Positions 49,345 through 59,178 are shown, counted from the first letter of the stretch. The stretch is 64,000 bases of DNA from Actinomadura sp. NBRC 104412 (GCF_030269515.1 NZ_BSTM01000018.1:88332-152331), one strand, 5' to 3'. Notes: generated by a model not told the origin, from the letters alone. Translations and numbers: made by a program.

Positions 49345-50253
49345 TCAGTCCGTCGGCCCGGACGCGCCGGGCGGCTCGGCGAACAGGTCGGTCTCCCGTC
49401 CGCCCGCGGGGGCCGGGCCTCGCTCACCGGCGAGCAGGATGTAGTACTCGGTGCCGAACGCCTGCTGGCCCAGGTTGTTGGACAGCGCGAAGAACGGGCC
49501 CACCTCGTCGGGCGCCACCGTGATCTGGGTGGCGTGGGCGCGCAGCGCGGCGATCTTGGCGGGGAGGTGGTTGCGGGCGTCCACCACGGTGGTGACCTTC
49601 CCGTCCGGGACGCCGGAGCCGAGCTCGTCCAGGCTCGCCACCCGCCCGAACGGCAGCCGCGCCTCCCGCATCACCGCGATGGCCCGCGCCAGGACGGTGC
49701 GCGGCGTGGCGTAGGCGTAGAACTTGGCGGCCCGCCACGGCTCGCCGCCGTCCTCGTAGGACGGGTCGGCGGCCAGCTCGAACGCCCGCCAGGTGACCCG
49801 GTGCGCCTGGATGTGGTCGGGATGGCCGTAGTTGCCGCGCTCGTCGTAGGTGACGATGACCTGCGGGCGCACCTCCCGGATGACCTTGACCAGCTCGCCG
49901 GCGGCCTCGTCCACGTCGGCCCGCCAGAAGCAGCGGGGGTCGTCGTTGGTGGGGGCGCCCATCATCCCCGAGTCCCGCCACCGGCCGGGGCCGCCCAGGT
50001 AGCGGTGGTCGGTGACGCCCAGCGCGGCGCACGCCTCGGCCAGCTCGCCGATGCGGTACTCGCCCAGCCGGTCCTCCTTGTCGGAGGCCAGGTGGCGCAG
50101 CTCGTCGGGGATGACCTCGCCCTCCTCGCCCAGCGTGCAGGTGACGAGGCAGACATGGGCGCCCTCGGCCGCGTACTTGGCCATCGTGGCCCCGGTTCCG
50201 ATGGACTCGTCGTCCGGATGGGCGTGGACGAACAGGATCCGCGGCTCCTTCAT
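49345..50253 (-). CDS. mshB: GlcNAc-inositol deacetylase of mycothiol synthesis
   Basis: 302 residues. ILFVHAHPDDESIGTGATMA gives the zinc ligands (HPDDE) and the catalytic Asp; GNYGHPDHIQAHRVTWRAFE gives the third ligand HPDH. It removes the acetyl group from 1-O-(2-acetamido-2-deoxy-glucopyranosyl)-myo-inositol in mycothiol synthesis. Length and the GGPGRWRDSGMMG block separate it from the homologous mycothiol conjugate amidase. ATG 50253. It is a marker of an actinobacterial chromosome. Confidence 0.93.
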   Translation of the reverse strand: MKEPRILFVHAHPDDESIGTGATMAKYAAEGAHVCLVTCTLGEEGEVIPDELRHLASDKEDRLGEYRIGELAEACAALGVTDHRYLGGPGRWRDSGMMGAPTNDDPRCFWRADVDEAAGELVKVIREVRPQVIVTYDERGNYGHPDHIQAHRVTWRAFELAADPSYEDGGEPWRAAKFYAYATPRTVLARAIAVMREARLPFGRVASLDELGSGVPDGKVTTVVDARNHLPAKIAALRAHATQITVAPDEVGPFFALSNNLGQQAFGTEYYILLAGERGPAPAGGRETDLFAEPPGASGPTD

Positions 50254-50287
50254 AGGACACGAGCCTACTCAGGACCGGGGCGCGCAA

Positions 50288-50317
50288 GGAAAACCGGGCC
50301 GGACGCTCCACGCCCGG
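50288..50317 (-). terminator. terminator after the Ser/Thr kinase gene
   Basis: On the minus strand CCGGGC and GCCCGG pair around a 12-base loop, followed by TTTT. It begins seven bases after the kinase stop and lies upstream of mshB, separating the two transcripts. Confidence 0.5.
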
Positions 50318-50323
50318 CCGGGC

Positions 50324-51709
50324 TCAGTTGTCCCCAGGGTCGCCGGGGCCCCCTGGCCCGGGGTTGCCGCCGTCGCCGCCGTCGGTGGGCGTGGGCTCCG
50401 GGGGCGAGCTCGGGGTCGTGGGCGGCGTGGTCGGCTCCTCGGTCGTCGGCCGCGTGGTCGGCGTGTCCGGCGGACGGGTCCTGGTGCGGGTGCGGGTGGG
50501 CTCCGTCGTGGGCTCTTCCTCGGTGGTCTCCTCCTCGGACGGCGAGTCGGAGACCGACTCCGACACGGTCGGCGAGGGATCGCCGGACGGGTCGCCGTCA
50601 CCGCTGTTGGCCAGCAGCAGGCCGACCACCAGGGCCAAGGCGAGGATCGCGCCGATCCCCGCCACGATCGGCCAGCGCGACCTCTGCTCGGGCTCCCAGT
50701 CACCCCGGTAGGGGCCGCGCTGCGGCGGCGGATAAGGGCCGCGCCTCGGCCCGTACCCGGTCGGCGCCGCCGCCCCGACCGGCGGCAGCATCGCGCGGGT
50801 GCGGTCGCCGACGGGAAGGGTGGCGTTCGGCGCGCCGGCGGCCCGGTTCGCGCCCTCCGCCAGCACCGTGGTGGCCTGGGCGGGGTCGTCCATCCGGGTC
50901 TGGGCGGCCGGGCCCGCGCCGATCAGCGTCATCATCAGCTGCTGCGCGGTGGGCCGCCGCTCGGGCTCCTTGACCAGGCAGGAGGCGATCAGCCTGTGCA
51001 GGTCGGGCGGCAGGCCCTCCAGCATCGGCGGCTCGTGCATCACCCGGTTGATCACCGCGACCACGGTGTCGTCGCCGAACGGCGGCCGCCCGGTCGCGGC
51101 GAACACCATCGTGGTCCCCCACGCCCACACGTCCACGGCCTCGGTGAGGGTGGCCCCGGCGACCTGCTCGGGCGCCATGTACGAGGGGGTGCCGATCGCC
51201 TTGGTCGCGGCGGTCTGACCCGCGTCCAGCGCCCGCGCGATGCCAAAGTCGATCACGCGCGGCCCGTCCTGGGCCATGATCACGTTGTGCGGCTTGAAGT
51301 CGCGGTGCACGATGCCGGCCTGATGGATGGCCGTCAGCGCGGTCAGCGTGCCGATCCCCAGCCGCTCCAGCGCCGCCCCGGAGATCGGGCCCTGCTCGGT
51401 GACGAACCTGTGCAGCGAGGGGCCCGGCACGTACTCGCTGGCGATGTACGGCTGGTCGCCCGCGACGTCGGCCTCCAGCACCTGCGCGGTGCAGAACCTG
51501 GCGACCTGCTTGGCCGCCTGTGCCTCGCGGACGAAGCGGTTGCGGGCGTCGGCGTCCATGGCGAGGTCGGCCCGCAGCAGCTTGATCGCGGCCTGGTTGC
51601 CGGAGGCGTCCACGCCCAGGTAGACCACGCCCTGCCCGCCCTCGCCAAGCCGTTCGAGCAGTTCGTACGAACCCAGCCGCCGGGGGTCTCCCGGCTGGAG
51701 CTCCGGCAT
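50324..51709 (-). CDS. receptor-type Ser/Thr protein kinase
   Basis: 461 residues. The kinase domain is complete: LGEGGQGVVYLGVDASG, AAIKLL, IVHRDFKPHNVIM, VIDFGIARAL and GTPSYMAPEQVAG. A proline-rich linker leads to a membrane helix (WPIVAGIGAILALALVVGLL) and an outside tail of about 80 residues rich in T, P, E and D, with no PASTA repeat. ATG 51709 follows AAGGAGAG. Substrates and ligands are unknown. Confidence 0.9.
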   Translation of the reverse strand: MPELQPGDPRRLGSYELLERLGEGGQGVVYLGVDASGNQAAIKLLRADLAMDADARNRFVREAQAAKQVARFCTAQVLEADVAGDQPYIASEYVPGPSLHRFVTEQGPISGAALERLGIGTLTALTAIHQAGIVHRDFKPHNVIMAQDGPRVIDFGIARALDAGQTAATKAIGTPSYMAPEQVAGATLTEAVDVWAWGTTMVFAATGRPPFGDDTVVAVINRVMHEPPMLEGLPPDLHRLIASCLVKEPERRPTAQQLMMTLIGAGPAAQTRMDDPAQATTVLAEGANRAAGAPNATLPVGDRTRAMLPPVGAAAPTGYGPRRGPYPPPQRGPYRGDWEPEQRSRWPIVAGIGAILALALVVGLLLANSGDGDPSGDPSPTVSESVSDSPSEEETTEEEPTTEPTRTRTRTRPPDTPTTRPTTEEPTTPPTTPSSPPEPTPTDGGDGGNPGPGGPGDPGDN

Positions 51710-51888
51710 GGACAACTCTCCTTCGTGCCGCCGACCGCGCCGACTCGGTGAACCCATGGTCGCGCCGAAACCATGATGGGGAGGTTCCGAGCTTACGCGA
51801 GGCCGCCGCGATCTCCGGTCGCTTCTCGATCGGGCACCCTACAGCCCGTCGCACGGACCGGGGCGGCGTACTGGCAGACTCGTACCTC

Positions 51889-54003
51889 ATGAGCATCGGC
51901 TATCCACGGCAGAGCGCCCGCACCCGGCGGTTCACCCTCGGCGTCCCGCGCGCCTTCCAGATCGCCGCGGACGGGTCCTACGTGGCCTTCCTGCGGACCA
52001 AGGCCGGCGACGACCCGGTCACCTGCCTGTGGACGCTCGACACCGCGACCGGCGAGGAACGCCTGATAGCGGACCCGGCAGCGCTGAACGTGCCCGGTGA
52101 GGAGAATCTGCCGCCCGAGGAACGCGCCCGGCGCGAGCGCGCGAGAGAGTCGGCGGGCGGCATCGTCGGGTACGCCGTGGACCGGGACGTGAGCAAGGCG
52201 GTGTTCACCCTCGCGGGCCAGCTCTTCCTGGCCGATCTGCGCGCGGGGACGGTGCGCGCGCTGCCCGCGCGGACGCCGGTGTTCGACCCCAGGCTCGACC
52301 CCGCCGGACGCAAGGTGTCCTACGTCTCCGGCCGCACCGTCCATGTCGTGGACGCCGACAGCGCCGACGACCCGGGCATCACGCTGGTGCAGCCGGAGAG
52401 CGACCAGGTGTCCTACGGGCTCGCCGAGTTCGTCGCCGCCGAGGAGATGGGCCGGATGCGCGGCCACTGGTGGTCGCCGGACGGCACCTCGCTGGTGGTG
52501 GCCCGGGTGGACGAGACCCCGGTGATCCGCTGGACCATCGCCGACCCCGCCAACCCCGATCGCGGCGCGAACGAGGTGGCCTACCCGGCGGCCGGCACGC
52601 CGAACGCGATCGTGTCGCTCGCCGTGGCGAAGGCGGACGGCGGCGGGCGGGTCGGGATCGCCTGGGACCGGGGCGAGTTCCCCTACGTCGTCGCCGTCGT
52701 CTGGGACCGGCACGGGCTGCTGGTCGTCGTCCAGTCACGCGACCAGCGCGCTCAGCGGGTCCTGCGGGTGGACCCGTCCAACGGCGAGACGACGCTGCTG
52801 CACACCGCGCACGACCCGGTGTGGACGGAGATCGTCCCCGGCGTCCCGGCCCGCACCGGCGACGGCGGCCTGATCTGGGTCGTGGACGACGCGGAGGCCG
52901 ACACCAGGCGGATCACCATCGACGGCACCCCGGTCACGCCGCCCGGCCTGCAAGTGCGCTCGGTGCTGGGCGTGGAGGACGCCAGGATCCTGTTCACCGG
53001 CACCGAGGAGCCCACCGAGCTGCACCTGTGGTCCTACGGGGACGGGCGGGTGACCCGGCTGACCGAGGGCCGGGGCATGTTCGGCGGCGCCCGGGCCGGC
53101 GAGATCACCGTGGTGACCGGCTCGCTGTTCGACGGCGCCGGGGTGAAGGTCGAGGTCAGGACGCCCTCCGGCGTGCGGGAGATCGCGTCCCTGGCGCAGA
53201 CCCCGGAGATCACGCCCAAGGTGGAGCTGCTGCGCGCCGGGAAGCGGGAGATCCGCACCGCCCTGCTGCTGCCCACGGGCTGGGAGCCCGGCCACGGACG
53301 GCTGCCGGTGCTGATGGACCCGTACGGCGGCCCGCACGCCCAGCGCGTCCTGGCGGTGCGCCGCGCGTACAGCGAGGCGCAGTGGTTCGCCGACCAGGGC
53401 TTCGCCGTGGTGATCGCGGACGGCCGCGGCACGCCCTCCCGCGGCCCCGCCTGGGAACGCGCCGTCCGGGGCGACTTCACGCAGCCGGTCCTGGAGGACC
53501 AGGTCACCGCGCTGGAGGAGGCGGCCCGCCGGCACCCGGACGCGCTCGACCTCGACAGGGTCGGGATCCGCGGCTGGTCGTTCGGCGGCTGGCTGGCGGC
53601 GCTGGCGGTGCTGGCCCGCCCGGACGTGTTCCACGCGGCGGTGTCCGGCGCGCCGGTGACCGACTGGCGGCTGTACGACACCCACTACACCGAGCGCTAC
53701 CTGGGTCATCCGGAGGAGGAGCCGGAGAACTACGCCGCCAACTCCCTCATCGAGCTGGCGGGCAAGCTGAGCCGCCCGCTGATGCTGATCCACGGCCTCG
53801 CCGACGACAACGTGGTGGCCGCGCACACCCTGCGGCTCTCCTCGGCCCTGCTGGCGGCGGGACGGCCCCACACCGTGCTGCCCCTGTCAGGCGTGACGCA
53901 CATGGCCTCACAGGAGGTCGTCGCCGAGAACCTGCTGATGCTCCAGGTGGACTTCCTCAAGGCGAATCTTTGTGGGGGGACGACCCCCCACACCCCCCGG
54001 TAA
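51889..54003 (+). CDS. S9 (dipeptidyl peptidase IV-like) prolyl oligopeptidase
   Basis: 704 residues: a DPP-IV-type beta-propeller (for instance QVSYGLAEFVAAEEMGRMRG, which includes the Glu pair that binds the substrate N-terminus, and WWSPDGTSLVVARVDETPV), then an alpha/beta-hydrolase domain with MDPYGGPHAQRV, nucleophile GWSFGGW, acid HGLADDNV and base SGVTHM. It cleaves dipeptides after Pro or Ala. No signal peptide is seen. ATG 51889. The last residues (LCGGTTPHTPR) are encoded by the first copy of the 37-bp repeat, so the natural C-terminus was replaced or extended. Confidence 0.88.
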   Translation: MSIGYPRQSARTRRFTLGVPRAFQIAADGSYVAFLRTKAGDDPVTCLWTLDTATGEERLIADPAALNVPGEENLPPEERARRERARESAGGIVGYAVDRDVSKAVFTLAGQLFLADLRAGTVRALPARTPVFDPRLDPAGRKVSYVSGRTVHVVDADSADDPGITLVQPESDQVSYGLAEFVAAEEMGRMRGHWWSPDGTSLVVARVDETPVIRWTIADPANPDRGANEVAYPAAGTPNAIVSLAVAKADGGGRVGIAWDRGEFPYVVAVVWDRHGLLVVVQSRDQRAQRVLRVDPSNGETTLLHTAHDPVWTEIVPGVPARTGDGGLIWVVDDAEADTRRITIDGTPVTPPGLQVRSVLGVEDARILFTGTEEPTELHLWSYGDGRVTRLTEGRGMFGGARAGEITVVTGSLFDGAGVKVEVRTPSGVREIASLAQTPEITPKVELLRAGKREIRTALLLPTGWEPGHGRLPVLMDPYGGPHAQRVLAVRRAYSEAQWFADQGFAVVIADGRGTPSRGPAWERAVRGDFTQPVLEDQVTALEEAARRHPDALDLDRVGIRGWSFGGWLAALAVLARPDVFHAAVSGAPVTDWRLYDTHYTERYLGHPEEEPENYAANSLIELAGKLSRPLMLIHGLADDNVVAAHTLRLSSALLAAGRPHTVLPLSGVTHMASQEVVAENLLMLQVDFLKANLCGGTTPHTPR

Positions 54004-54048
54004 GCACACGGATCTTTGTGGGGGGACGACCCCCCACACCCCCCGGTA
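53966..54048. repeat. two 37-bp direct repeats, each a strong hairpin
   Basis: The same 37 bases occur at 53966-54002 and 54012-54048 (period 46). Each copy holds TGTGGGGGG-ACGA-CCCCCCACA, a 9-bp stem, followed by ACCCCCCGG. The first copy encodes the end and stop of the S9 peptidase gene; the second also carries an in-phase TAG-like end. They lie between convergent genes, so they probably act as a double terminator and may be a dispersed REP-like element. Confidence 0.75.
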
Positions 54049-54123
54049 GAAGGACGCGACCTTCCACTCCGCTGGCGCTCCGCTCCAGGTCACGCTCCGC
54101 GCGCCCTACCCGTCGGGGCTGGG

Positions 54124-55869
54124 CTAGGCGTTCGGGGAGCTGCCGTGCCAGGAGGACCAGAGGGCGGCGTAGGAGCCGCCCTGGGCGATCAGCTCGTCGT
54201 GGGTGCCGAGCTCGGTGATGCGGCCGTCCTCCACCACGGCGACGCGGTCGGCGTCGTGGGCGGTGTGCAGGCGGTGCGCGATGGCGACGACCGTTCGCCC
54301 GTCGAGGACGGCGGCGAGCGAGCGTTCGAGCCTGCGCGCGGCGCGCGGGTCGAGAAGCGAGGTCGCCTCGTCCAGGATCAGGGTGTGCGGGTCGGCCAGC
54401 ACCAGCCGGGCGAGCGCCAGTTGCTGGGCCTGGGCGGGTGAGAGCGTCTCGCCGCCGGTCCCGACCCTGGTGTCCAGGCCGGGGCCGTCCCAGCCGACCG
54501 CTCCCAGGGCCGCCTCGGCCTCCTCGGTGGACGCGCCGGGACGGGCCATCACCAGGTTCTCGCGCACGGTGCCGCGGAAGACGTGATGCTCCTGGGTGAT
54601 CAGCGCGACCTGGCCGCGCAGCTCGTCCACAGTAAGCTCGGTGAGCGGCACCGAGCCCTCGCCCGAGCCGACCGTGACCGATCCGGCGCGGGGGCGGTCG
54701 ATCCCGGCGAGCAGGCGGCCCAGAGTGGATTTGCCCGCGCCGCTCGGCCCCACGATCGCCAGCCGCTCCCCCGGCCGCAGGTCCAGGTCGACGCCGTGCA
54801 GCACGTCCCGTCCCGGGCGGTAGGCGTACCGGACGCCCCGCACGCTGAGAGCGTCGCCGTCCGCGCGGCGCCCGCCGCGCGGTGGCCGGCTCTCCCCGGC
54901 CTCGCCGACGCCCAGGACGCGCGCCAGGGACGCGCCGCCGAGCTGGAGCTCGTCCAGCCAGTTCAGCAGCGTCTCGACCGGCGCGATGAGCTGTTGCACG
55001 TACAGGGTCGCCGCGGTGACCTGCGCCAGCGTGGCCATGCCCTGCGCGTAGAACAGCCCTCCGGCCAGCAGCGTCGCCGCAATCGGCAGCACGAACGAGA
55101 AGTTGATCACCGGGATGAGCACCGTGCGGAGCCCCAGCGTGTACCGCTCGACGGCGTACGACCCCGCGATGTCGGCGTCGCCGCGGCGGTGGCGGCGCTC
55201 GGCCAGCCGCAGCGCCTCGACGGTACGGGCGCCCTGCACGGTCTCGGCCAGGCCGTCGGTCAGCTCCGCCCAGCGCTCGTTCTCCCGCAGGTAGCCCTTG
55301 TGGGCGCGCGGCAGGTACCACCGCATCACGCCCCACAGCAGCGGGACGGCGATCAGGCACGGCAGCGCCACCAGCGGCCCGGTCAGCACCAGCGCGCCGA
55401 CGGTCAGGGCGGTCACCACGATCGCGATCAGCATCTCGGGCATCGCGTACCGGACGCTGGTCGCGAGCGTGGCCACGTCGCGGGAGGTGCGGCTGACCAG
55501 GTCGCCGGTGCCCGCGCGCTCCACGGTGGTCAGTGGCAGCGCCAGCACCCGTTTCACGAAGTCCTCGCGCAGCTCGGCCAGCACCCGCTCGCCCAGCCAT
55601 GCCGACACGAGGTAGGCGTACCGGGTCAGGACGCCCTGCACCACGACGAACACCGCGATGGCGGCGCCGACCATGTCGATGTTCGCCTGGCCACGTCCCA
55701 CGTCCTCGACCAGGTCGCCCAGCAGGCGGGGCGTGACCAGCCCCGCGACGGCCGCGAGCGCGTGCAGGGCCAGCGCGCCGAGCAGTGCGCGCGGGTGGCG
55801 CAGCATCAGCCGGCGCGCGTACGCCCGCACCTGCGACGGCTCGGCCACCGGCAGGATCTCGGCGCTCAC
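54124..55869 (-). CDS. ABC exporter half-transporter with intact Walker A
   Basis: 581 residues: six membrane helices then an ATPase domain. Walker A GPSGAGKST and Walker B LILDEATSLLD are intact, but the signature is LSPAQAQQLALARL instead of LSGGQ. With its neighbour (55866-57608) it forms a heterodimer: this subunit supplies ATP binding and the neighbour the signature of the one competent site. GTG 55869 overlaps the neighbour's stop (GTGA). The substrate, a lipid, peptide or drug, is unknown. Confidence 0.88.
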   Translation of the reverse strand: MSAEILPVAEPSQVRAYARRLMLRHPRALLGALALHALAAVAGLVTPRLLGDLVEDVGRGQANIDMVGAAIAVFVVVQGVLTRYAYLVSAWLGERVLAELREDFVKRVLALPLTTVERAGTGDLVSRTSRDVATLATSVRYAMPEMLIAIVVTALTVGALVLTGPLVALPCLIAVPLLWGVMRWYLPRAHKGYLRENERWAELTDGLAETVQGARTVEALRLAERRHRRGDADIAGSYAVERYTLGLRTVLIPVINFSFVLPIAATLLAGGLFYAQGMATLAQVTAATLYVQQLIAPVETLLNWLDELQLGGASLARVLGVGEAGESRPPRGGRRADGDALSVRGVRYAYRPGRDVLHGVDLDLRPGERLAIVGPSGAGKSTLGRLLAGIDRPRAGSVTVGSGEGSVPLTELTVDELRGQVALITQEHHVFRGTVRENLVMARPGASTEEAEAALGAVGWDGPGLDTRVGTGGETLSPAQAQQLALARLVLADPHTLILDEATSLLDPRAARRLERSLAAVLDGRTVVAIAHRLHTAHDADRVAVVEDGRITELGTHDELIAQGGSYAALWSSWHGSSPNA

Positions 55870-57608
55870 ACCTTCCCCATGTGCTTCCCCATTTCCTCGT
55901 ACGCATCGCGGCGCTCCGGCCCACCGTTGGCCTCGCCACGGGTCACGGTGGCGGCGTAACGCGGGTCGAGGGCCAGGAGGTCCTGGTGCGTGCCCTCGGC
56001 CACGACCGTCCCGTCCTCGACGTAGGCCACATGGTCGGCGCGGTCGAGCATCAGCGGGCTGGTCGTGCACACCACGGTGGTGCGGCCCGCGCGGTGGACG
56101 CCGAGCCGGTCGGCGATCCGCGCCTCGGTGTGCGCGTCGACCGCGCTGGTGGGCTCGACCAGGATCAGCACCTCGGGGTCGGCGGCCAGCGCACGGGCGA
56201 GGCGGAGGCGCTGCTGCTGGCCGCCGGAGAACTCGCGTCCCGCCTCGACCACGGGGGCGTCCATGCCGGTCGCGGCGATGATGTCCTCGGCGTTCGCCGC
56301 CTCGATCGCCCGTTCCAGCGCGCCCTCCGCCGTCCCGGGGGTGGTGAGGCTTTCGGCGAGACGCCCGGAGAACAGGCGGTCCTCGTTGACGGCGAGCAGG
56401 ATCCGCTCGCGGACGTCGGCGAGAGCGGCGAGCGGCGTCCCGCCGTACGTCACGTCCCCTTCGGCGTAGCGGGCCAGGCGGTCGGCGATCGTTTGCGCGT
56501 CGCGGGGCTCGGCCGCGGCGACCGCGGTGAAGCAGCCGGGACGCACGGTCAGCCCGGAGGCCGCGTCCACCAGAACCCCGCCCGGCTCGGGACGGGCCGT
56601 GCCCTCCAGCGGTACGTCCGGCCGCAGGTCCAGGATCGCGACCACCCGGCCGGACGCCACGTACGCCTTGGTCAGCTTGCCCGCGGCCTCGCCCACCGTC
56701 TTCAGCGGGTGGATCAGGAACCAGGCGTACCCGTAGAACGACACGAGCTGGCCCACGCTGATCGTCCCGTTCGCGGCGAACCGGGCGCCCAGCCAGGTGA
56801 CCAGCGCGATCAGCAGGCCGGGCAGCAGGATCTCCGCCCCGCTCAGCTTCGACTCGGCGCGCGCCACCGCCACGCCCGCCTGCCGCACCCGCTGCGACTC
56901 GGCCCGGTACCGCTCGGCGAACAGCCGCTCGCCGCCGATGCCGCGCAGCACCCGCAGCCCGGCGACCAGGTCGGTGGCGTGCGTGGTCAGCTCGCCGACC
57001 AGCTCGCGATGCCGCTGCTCGCGTTCGCGGTACGGGCGCAGCAGCGGCGCCGCGGCCACCAGGATCAGCGGCACCCCGATCAGGACGACCAGGCCCAGCG
57101 GCGGGGACGCGGCCAGCATGATCCCGGCCACCGCCACGATGGCCACGACGGCGCCCGTGCCGCGCGACACGATGTCCATGGCGTCCCCGATATGGGAGAC
57201 GTCGGAGATGCCCACGCTGACCACTTCGCCCGCGCCGAGGCGTTTGGGAAGGGTAGCGCCGAGCCGGGTCGCCTGGCGGGTCACCACCTGGACGGTCCGG
57301 TACGCGGCGGCCAGCCAGTTGAACGTCGCCATGCGATGCCGCGCCATTCCGCTGGCGGCCTGCGCGGCGCCGAGCGCGAGCACCGCGCCCGACCAGGTCA
57401 GCAGCCCTCCCGTGTCGCGGGCGGCGACGCCGTCGTCGATGGCACGGCCCATCGCCGCGGGCAGGAGCGCCTGGCTGAGCATCCACAGCACGCCGAACGT
57501 GGCGCCCGCCGCCAGGGACATCGCCTGGGTGCGCGCGATCCACAGCAGGTAGCGCGCCGGCGACCGGTGGCCGGGCGCGCCGGGATCCTCCACCGGCAGC
57601 GGCTTCAC
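55866..57608 (-). CDS. ABC exporter half-transporter with degenerate Walker A
   Basis: 580 residues, six membrane helices plus ATPase domain. The Walker A segment reads AAAEPRDAQT, with no GxxGxGK, and Walker B ends LILVEPTSAVD with Val in place of the usual Asp. The signature FSGGQQQRLRLARAL is intact. These losses complement those of the downstream subunit. ATG 57608 is followed by a soluble N-terminal stretch before the first helix. Loss of the P-loop in one half is known for heterodimeric exporters, but here it is unusually complete. Confidence 0.88.
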   Translation of the reverse strand: MKPLPVEDPGAPGHRSPARYLLWIARTQAMSLAAGATFGVLWMLSQALLPAAMGRAIDDGVAARDTGGLLTWSGAVLALGAAQAASGMARHRMATFNWLAAAYRTVQVVTRQATRLGATLPKRLGAGEVVSVGISDVSHIGDAMDIVSRGTGAVVAIVAVAGIMLAASPPLGLVVLIGVPLILVAAAPLLRPYREREQRHRELVGELTTHATDLVAGLRVLRGIGGERLFAERYRAESQRVRQAGVAVARAESKLSGAEILLPGLLIALVTWLGARFAANGTISVGQLVSFYGYAWFLIHPLKTVGEAAGKLTKAYVASGRVVAILDLRPDVPLEGTARPEPGGVLVDAASGLTVRPGCFTAVAAAEPRDAQTIADRLARYAEGDVTYGGTPLAALADVRERILLAVNEDRLFSGRLAESLTTPGTAEGALERAIEAANAEDIIAATGMDAPVVEAGREFSGGQQQRLRLARALAADPEVLILVEPTSAVDAHTEARIADRLGVHRAGRTTVVCTTSPLMLDRADHVAYVEDGTVVAEGTHQDLLALDPRYAATVTRGEANGGPERRDAYEEMGKHMGKV

Positions 57609-57898
57609 GCCCGAAGATTAGGCAGCCGGATGCCCCGAACTCGACTGATTTTCCGGTCGTGCGGTGAGCGGCCCGTTGCGAAATCCCGGCGATCATGGGT
57701 CGGGGCGGACGGCCTCCATACTGTAGAGTCGAGCAAGCACCGGAGCGATGTTCCTCCGCTCCATGAGCCGGGACCAGCGGCGGCTGCGACCTCGCCGCCA
57801 CCCCGGCGCGGTCCGGTCTCAGGGCCTTCGCGGACGTTCGCGGCTCTGGGGATGCCCGCCGTTGCCTGTGCCGCCGTCATCGACACTCCGGAAGCCTT

Positions 57899-59161
57899 GT
57901 GAGCACCATCAGCCACTCGCACAGCCAGCCGTCGCCCAGCCGCGGCCCTCGCGCGCCCAAGGCCGCCCAGGCGACGGAGGACGCGATCGAGGTGCTGCTC
58001 ATCGACGACGACCCGGCGGACGTCCTGCTGGTCGAGCGGATGCTGGCGGAGAGCGGGCTGGAGTTCCAGCTCGTGCTGGCCGACGACCTGGAGGCGGCCA
58101 GGCGCGCCCTGACCCGGCGCACCCAGTGCGTCATCATCGACCTGTCGGTGCCCGACGACCACGACCCGCTGGAGCAGCTACGGGAGACGCTGGCGATCGC
58201 CGATCGGGCCGCGGTGGTGGTGCTGACCGGGTACCACGACGCCCATCTCGGCGTGCGCGCCGTCGCGGCCGGAGCCGCCGACTACCTGGTCAAGCAGGAG
58301 GTGGACGGGCCGCTGCTGGCCCGCGCGATCCGGTACTCGATCGAGCGCAAGCGGGCCGAGGAGACCGAGCGCCGCCTGGTGGAGGCGCGGATCCTGGGAC
58401 GCGAGAACGCGCGGCTCGAACGCGGGCTGCTGCCCGTCCCGCTGATCGACGACCCCGGCCTGCGGCACCACACCCGGTACCGCCCGGGTCGGCGGCGTGC
58501 GCTGCTCGGCGGCGACTTCTACGACACGGTGCAGAGCGCGAACGGCGCCGTGCACCTGATGATCGGTGACGTGTGCGGGCACGGCCCCGACGAGGCCGCG
58601 CTGGGCGTCCAGTTGCGGATGGCATGGCGGACGCTGGTGCTGGCCGGCCACACCGGGGAGCAACTGCTCGGCACCCTGGACACGGTGCTGGGGCACGAGC
58701 GGCGCAGCGAGGAGATCTTCACCACGCTGTGCATGGTGACGATCGCGCCGTCGCTGCGCACCGCGCGGCTGCACCTGGCCGGCCATCCCGCGCCGCTGCT
58801 GTTCCGCGAGGACGGCGAGGACAGCGAGGTCGTGGCGCTGCCCGAGTACGCGCACGGCCCCGCCCTGGGCCTGGTGCCGGGGGCGGAGTGGCCGACCACC
58901 GAGGTGGAGCTGGGCGAGTCGTGGAGCCTGATGCTCTACACCGACGGGCTGATCGAGGGACGGGTCGGCCCCGGCCCCGAGCGGCTGGGCACCGAGGGGC
59001 TGGTGGAGCTGGCGCGCTGGGCCCGGCGCCGCGGCCGGTCGGGACGCGGACTGATCGACGCGCTCGTCCACAAGGTGGAGGACCTGAACGGCGACGCGCT
59101 GACCGACGACCTGGCCGTGCTGCTGCTGTCCCGCGACGGCGCCGCCGCTCCCGAGGTGTGA
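57899..59161 (+). CDS. response-regulator receiver fused to PP2C (SpoIIE) phosphatase
   Basis: 420 residues. Residues 28-145 are a receiver: VLLIDDDPADVLLVERML, phospho-acceptor Asp in CVIIDLSVPDD, and VVLTGYHD with YLVKQE. A coiled linker (residues 150-185) leads to the PP2C domain: GGDFYD, MIGDVCGHGPDEAALG, LMLYTDGLIEGR and LTDDLAVLLL, which keep the metal aspartates. It would dephosphorylate an anti-anti-sigma factor when phosphorylated by a histidine kinase, which is not nearby. GTG 57899 has only a weak ribosome binding site. Confidence 0.88.
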   Translation: MSTISHSHSQPSPSRGPRAPKAAQATEDAIEVLLIDDDPADVLLVERMLAESGLEFQLVLADDLEAARRALTRRTQCVIIDLSVPDDHDPLEQLRETLAIADRAAVVVLTGYHDAHLGVRAVAAGAADYLVKQEVDGPLLARAIRYSIERKRAEETERRLVEARILGRENARLERGLLPVPLIDDPGLRHHTRYRPGRRRALLGGDFYDTVQSANGAVHLMIGDVCGHGPDEAALGVQLRMAWRTLVLAGHTGEQLLGTLDTVLGHERRSEEIFTTLCMVTIAPSLRTARLHLAGHPAPLLFREDGEDSEVVALPEYAHGPALGLVPGAEWPTTEVELGESWSLMLYTDGLIEGRVGPGPERLGTEGLVELARWARRRGRSGRGLIDALVHKVEDLNGDALTDDLAVLLLSRDGAAAPEV

Positions 59162-59178
59162 GGTCTCTCACCTCGGGA
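59149..59178 (+). terminator. terminator of the phosphatase gene
   Basis: TCCCGAGGTG and CACCTCGGGA (10 bp) enclose an inner GAG/CTC extension and small loop. It overlaps the phosphatase stop codon and lies 53 bases before sdhC. Confidence 0.65.
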
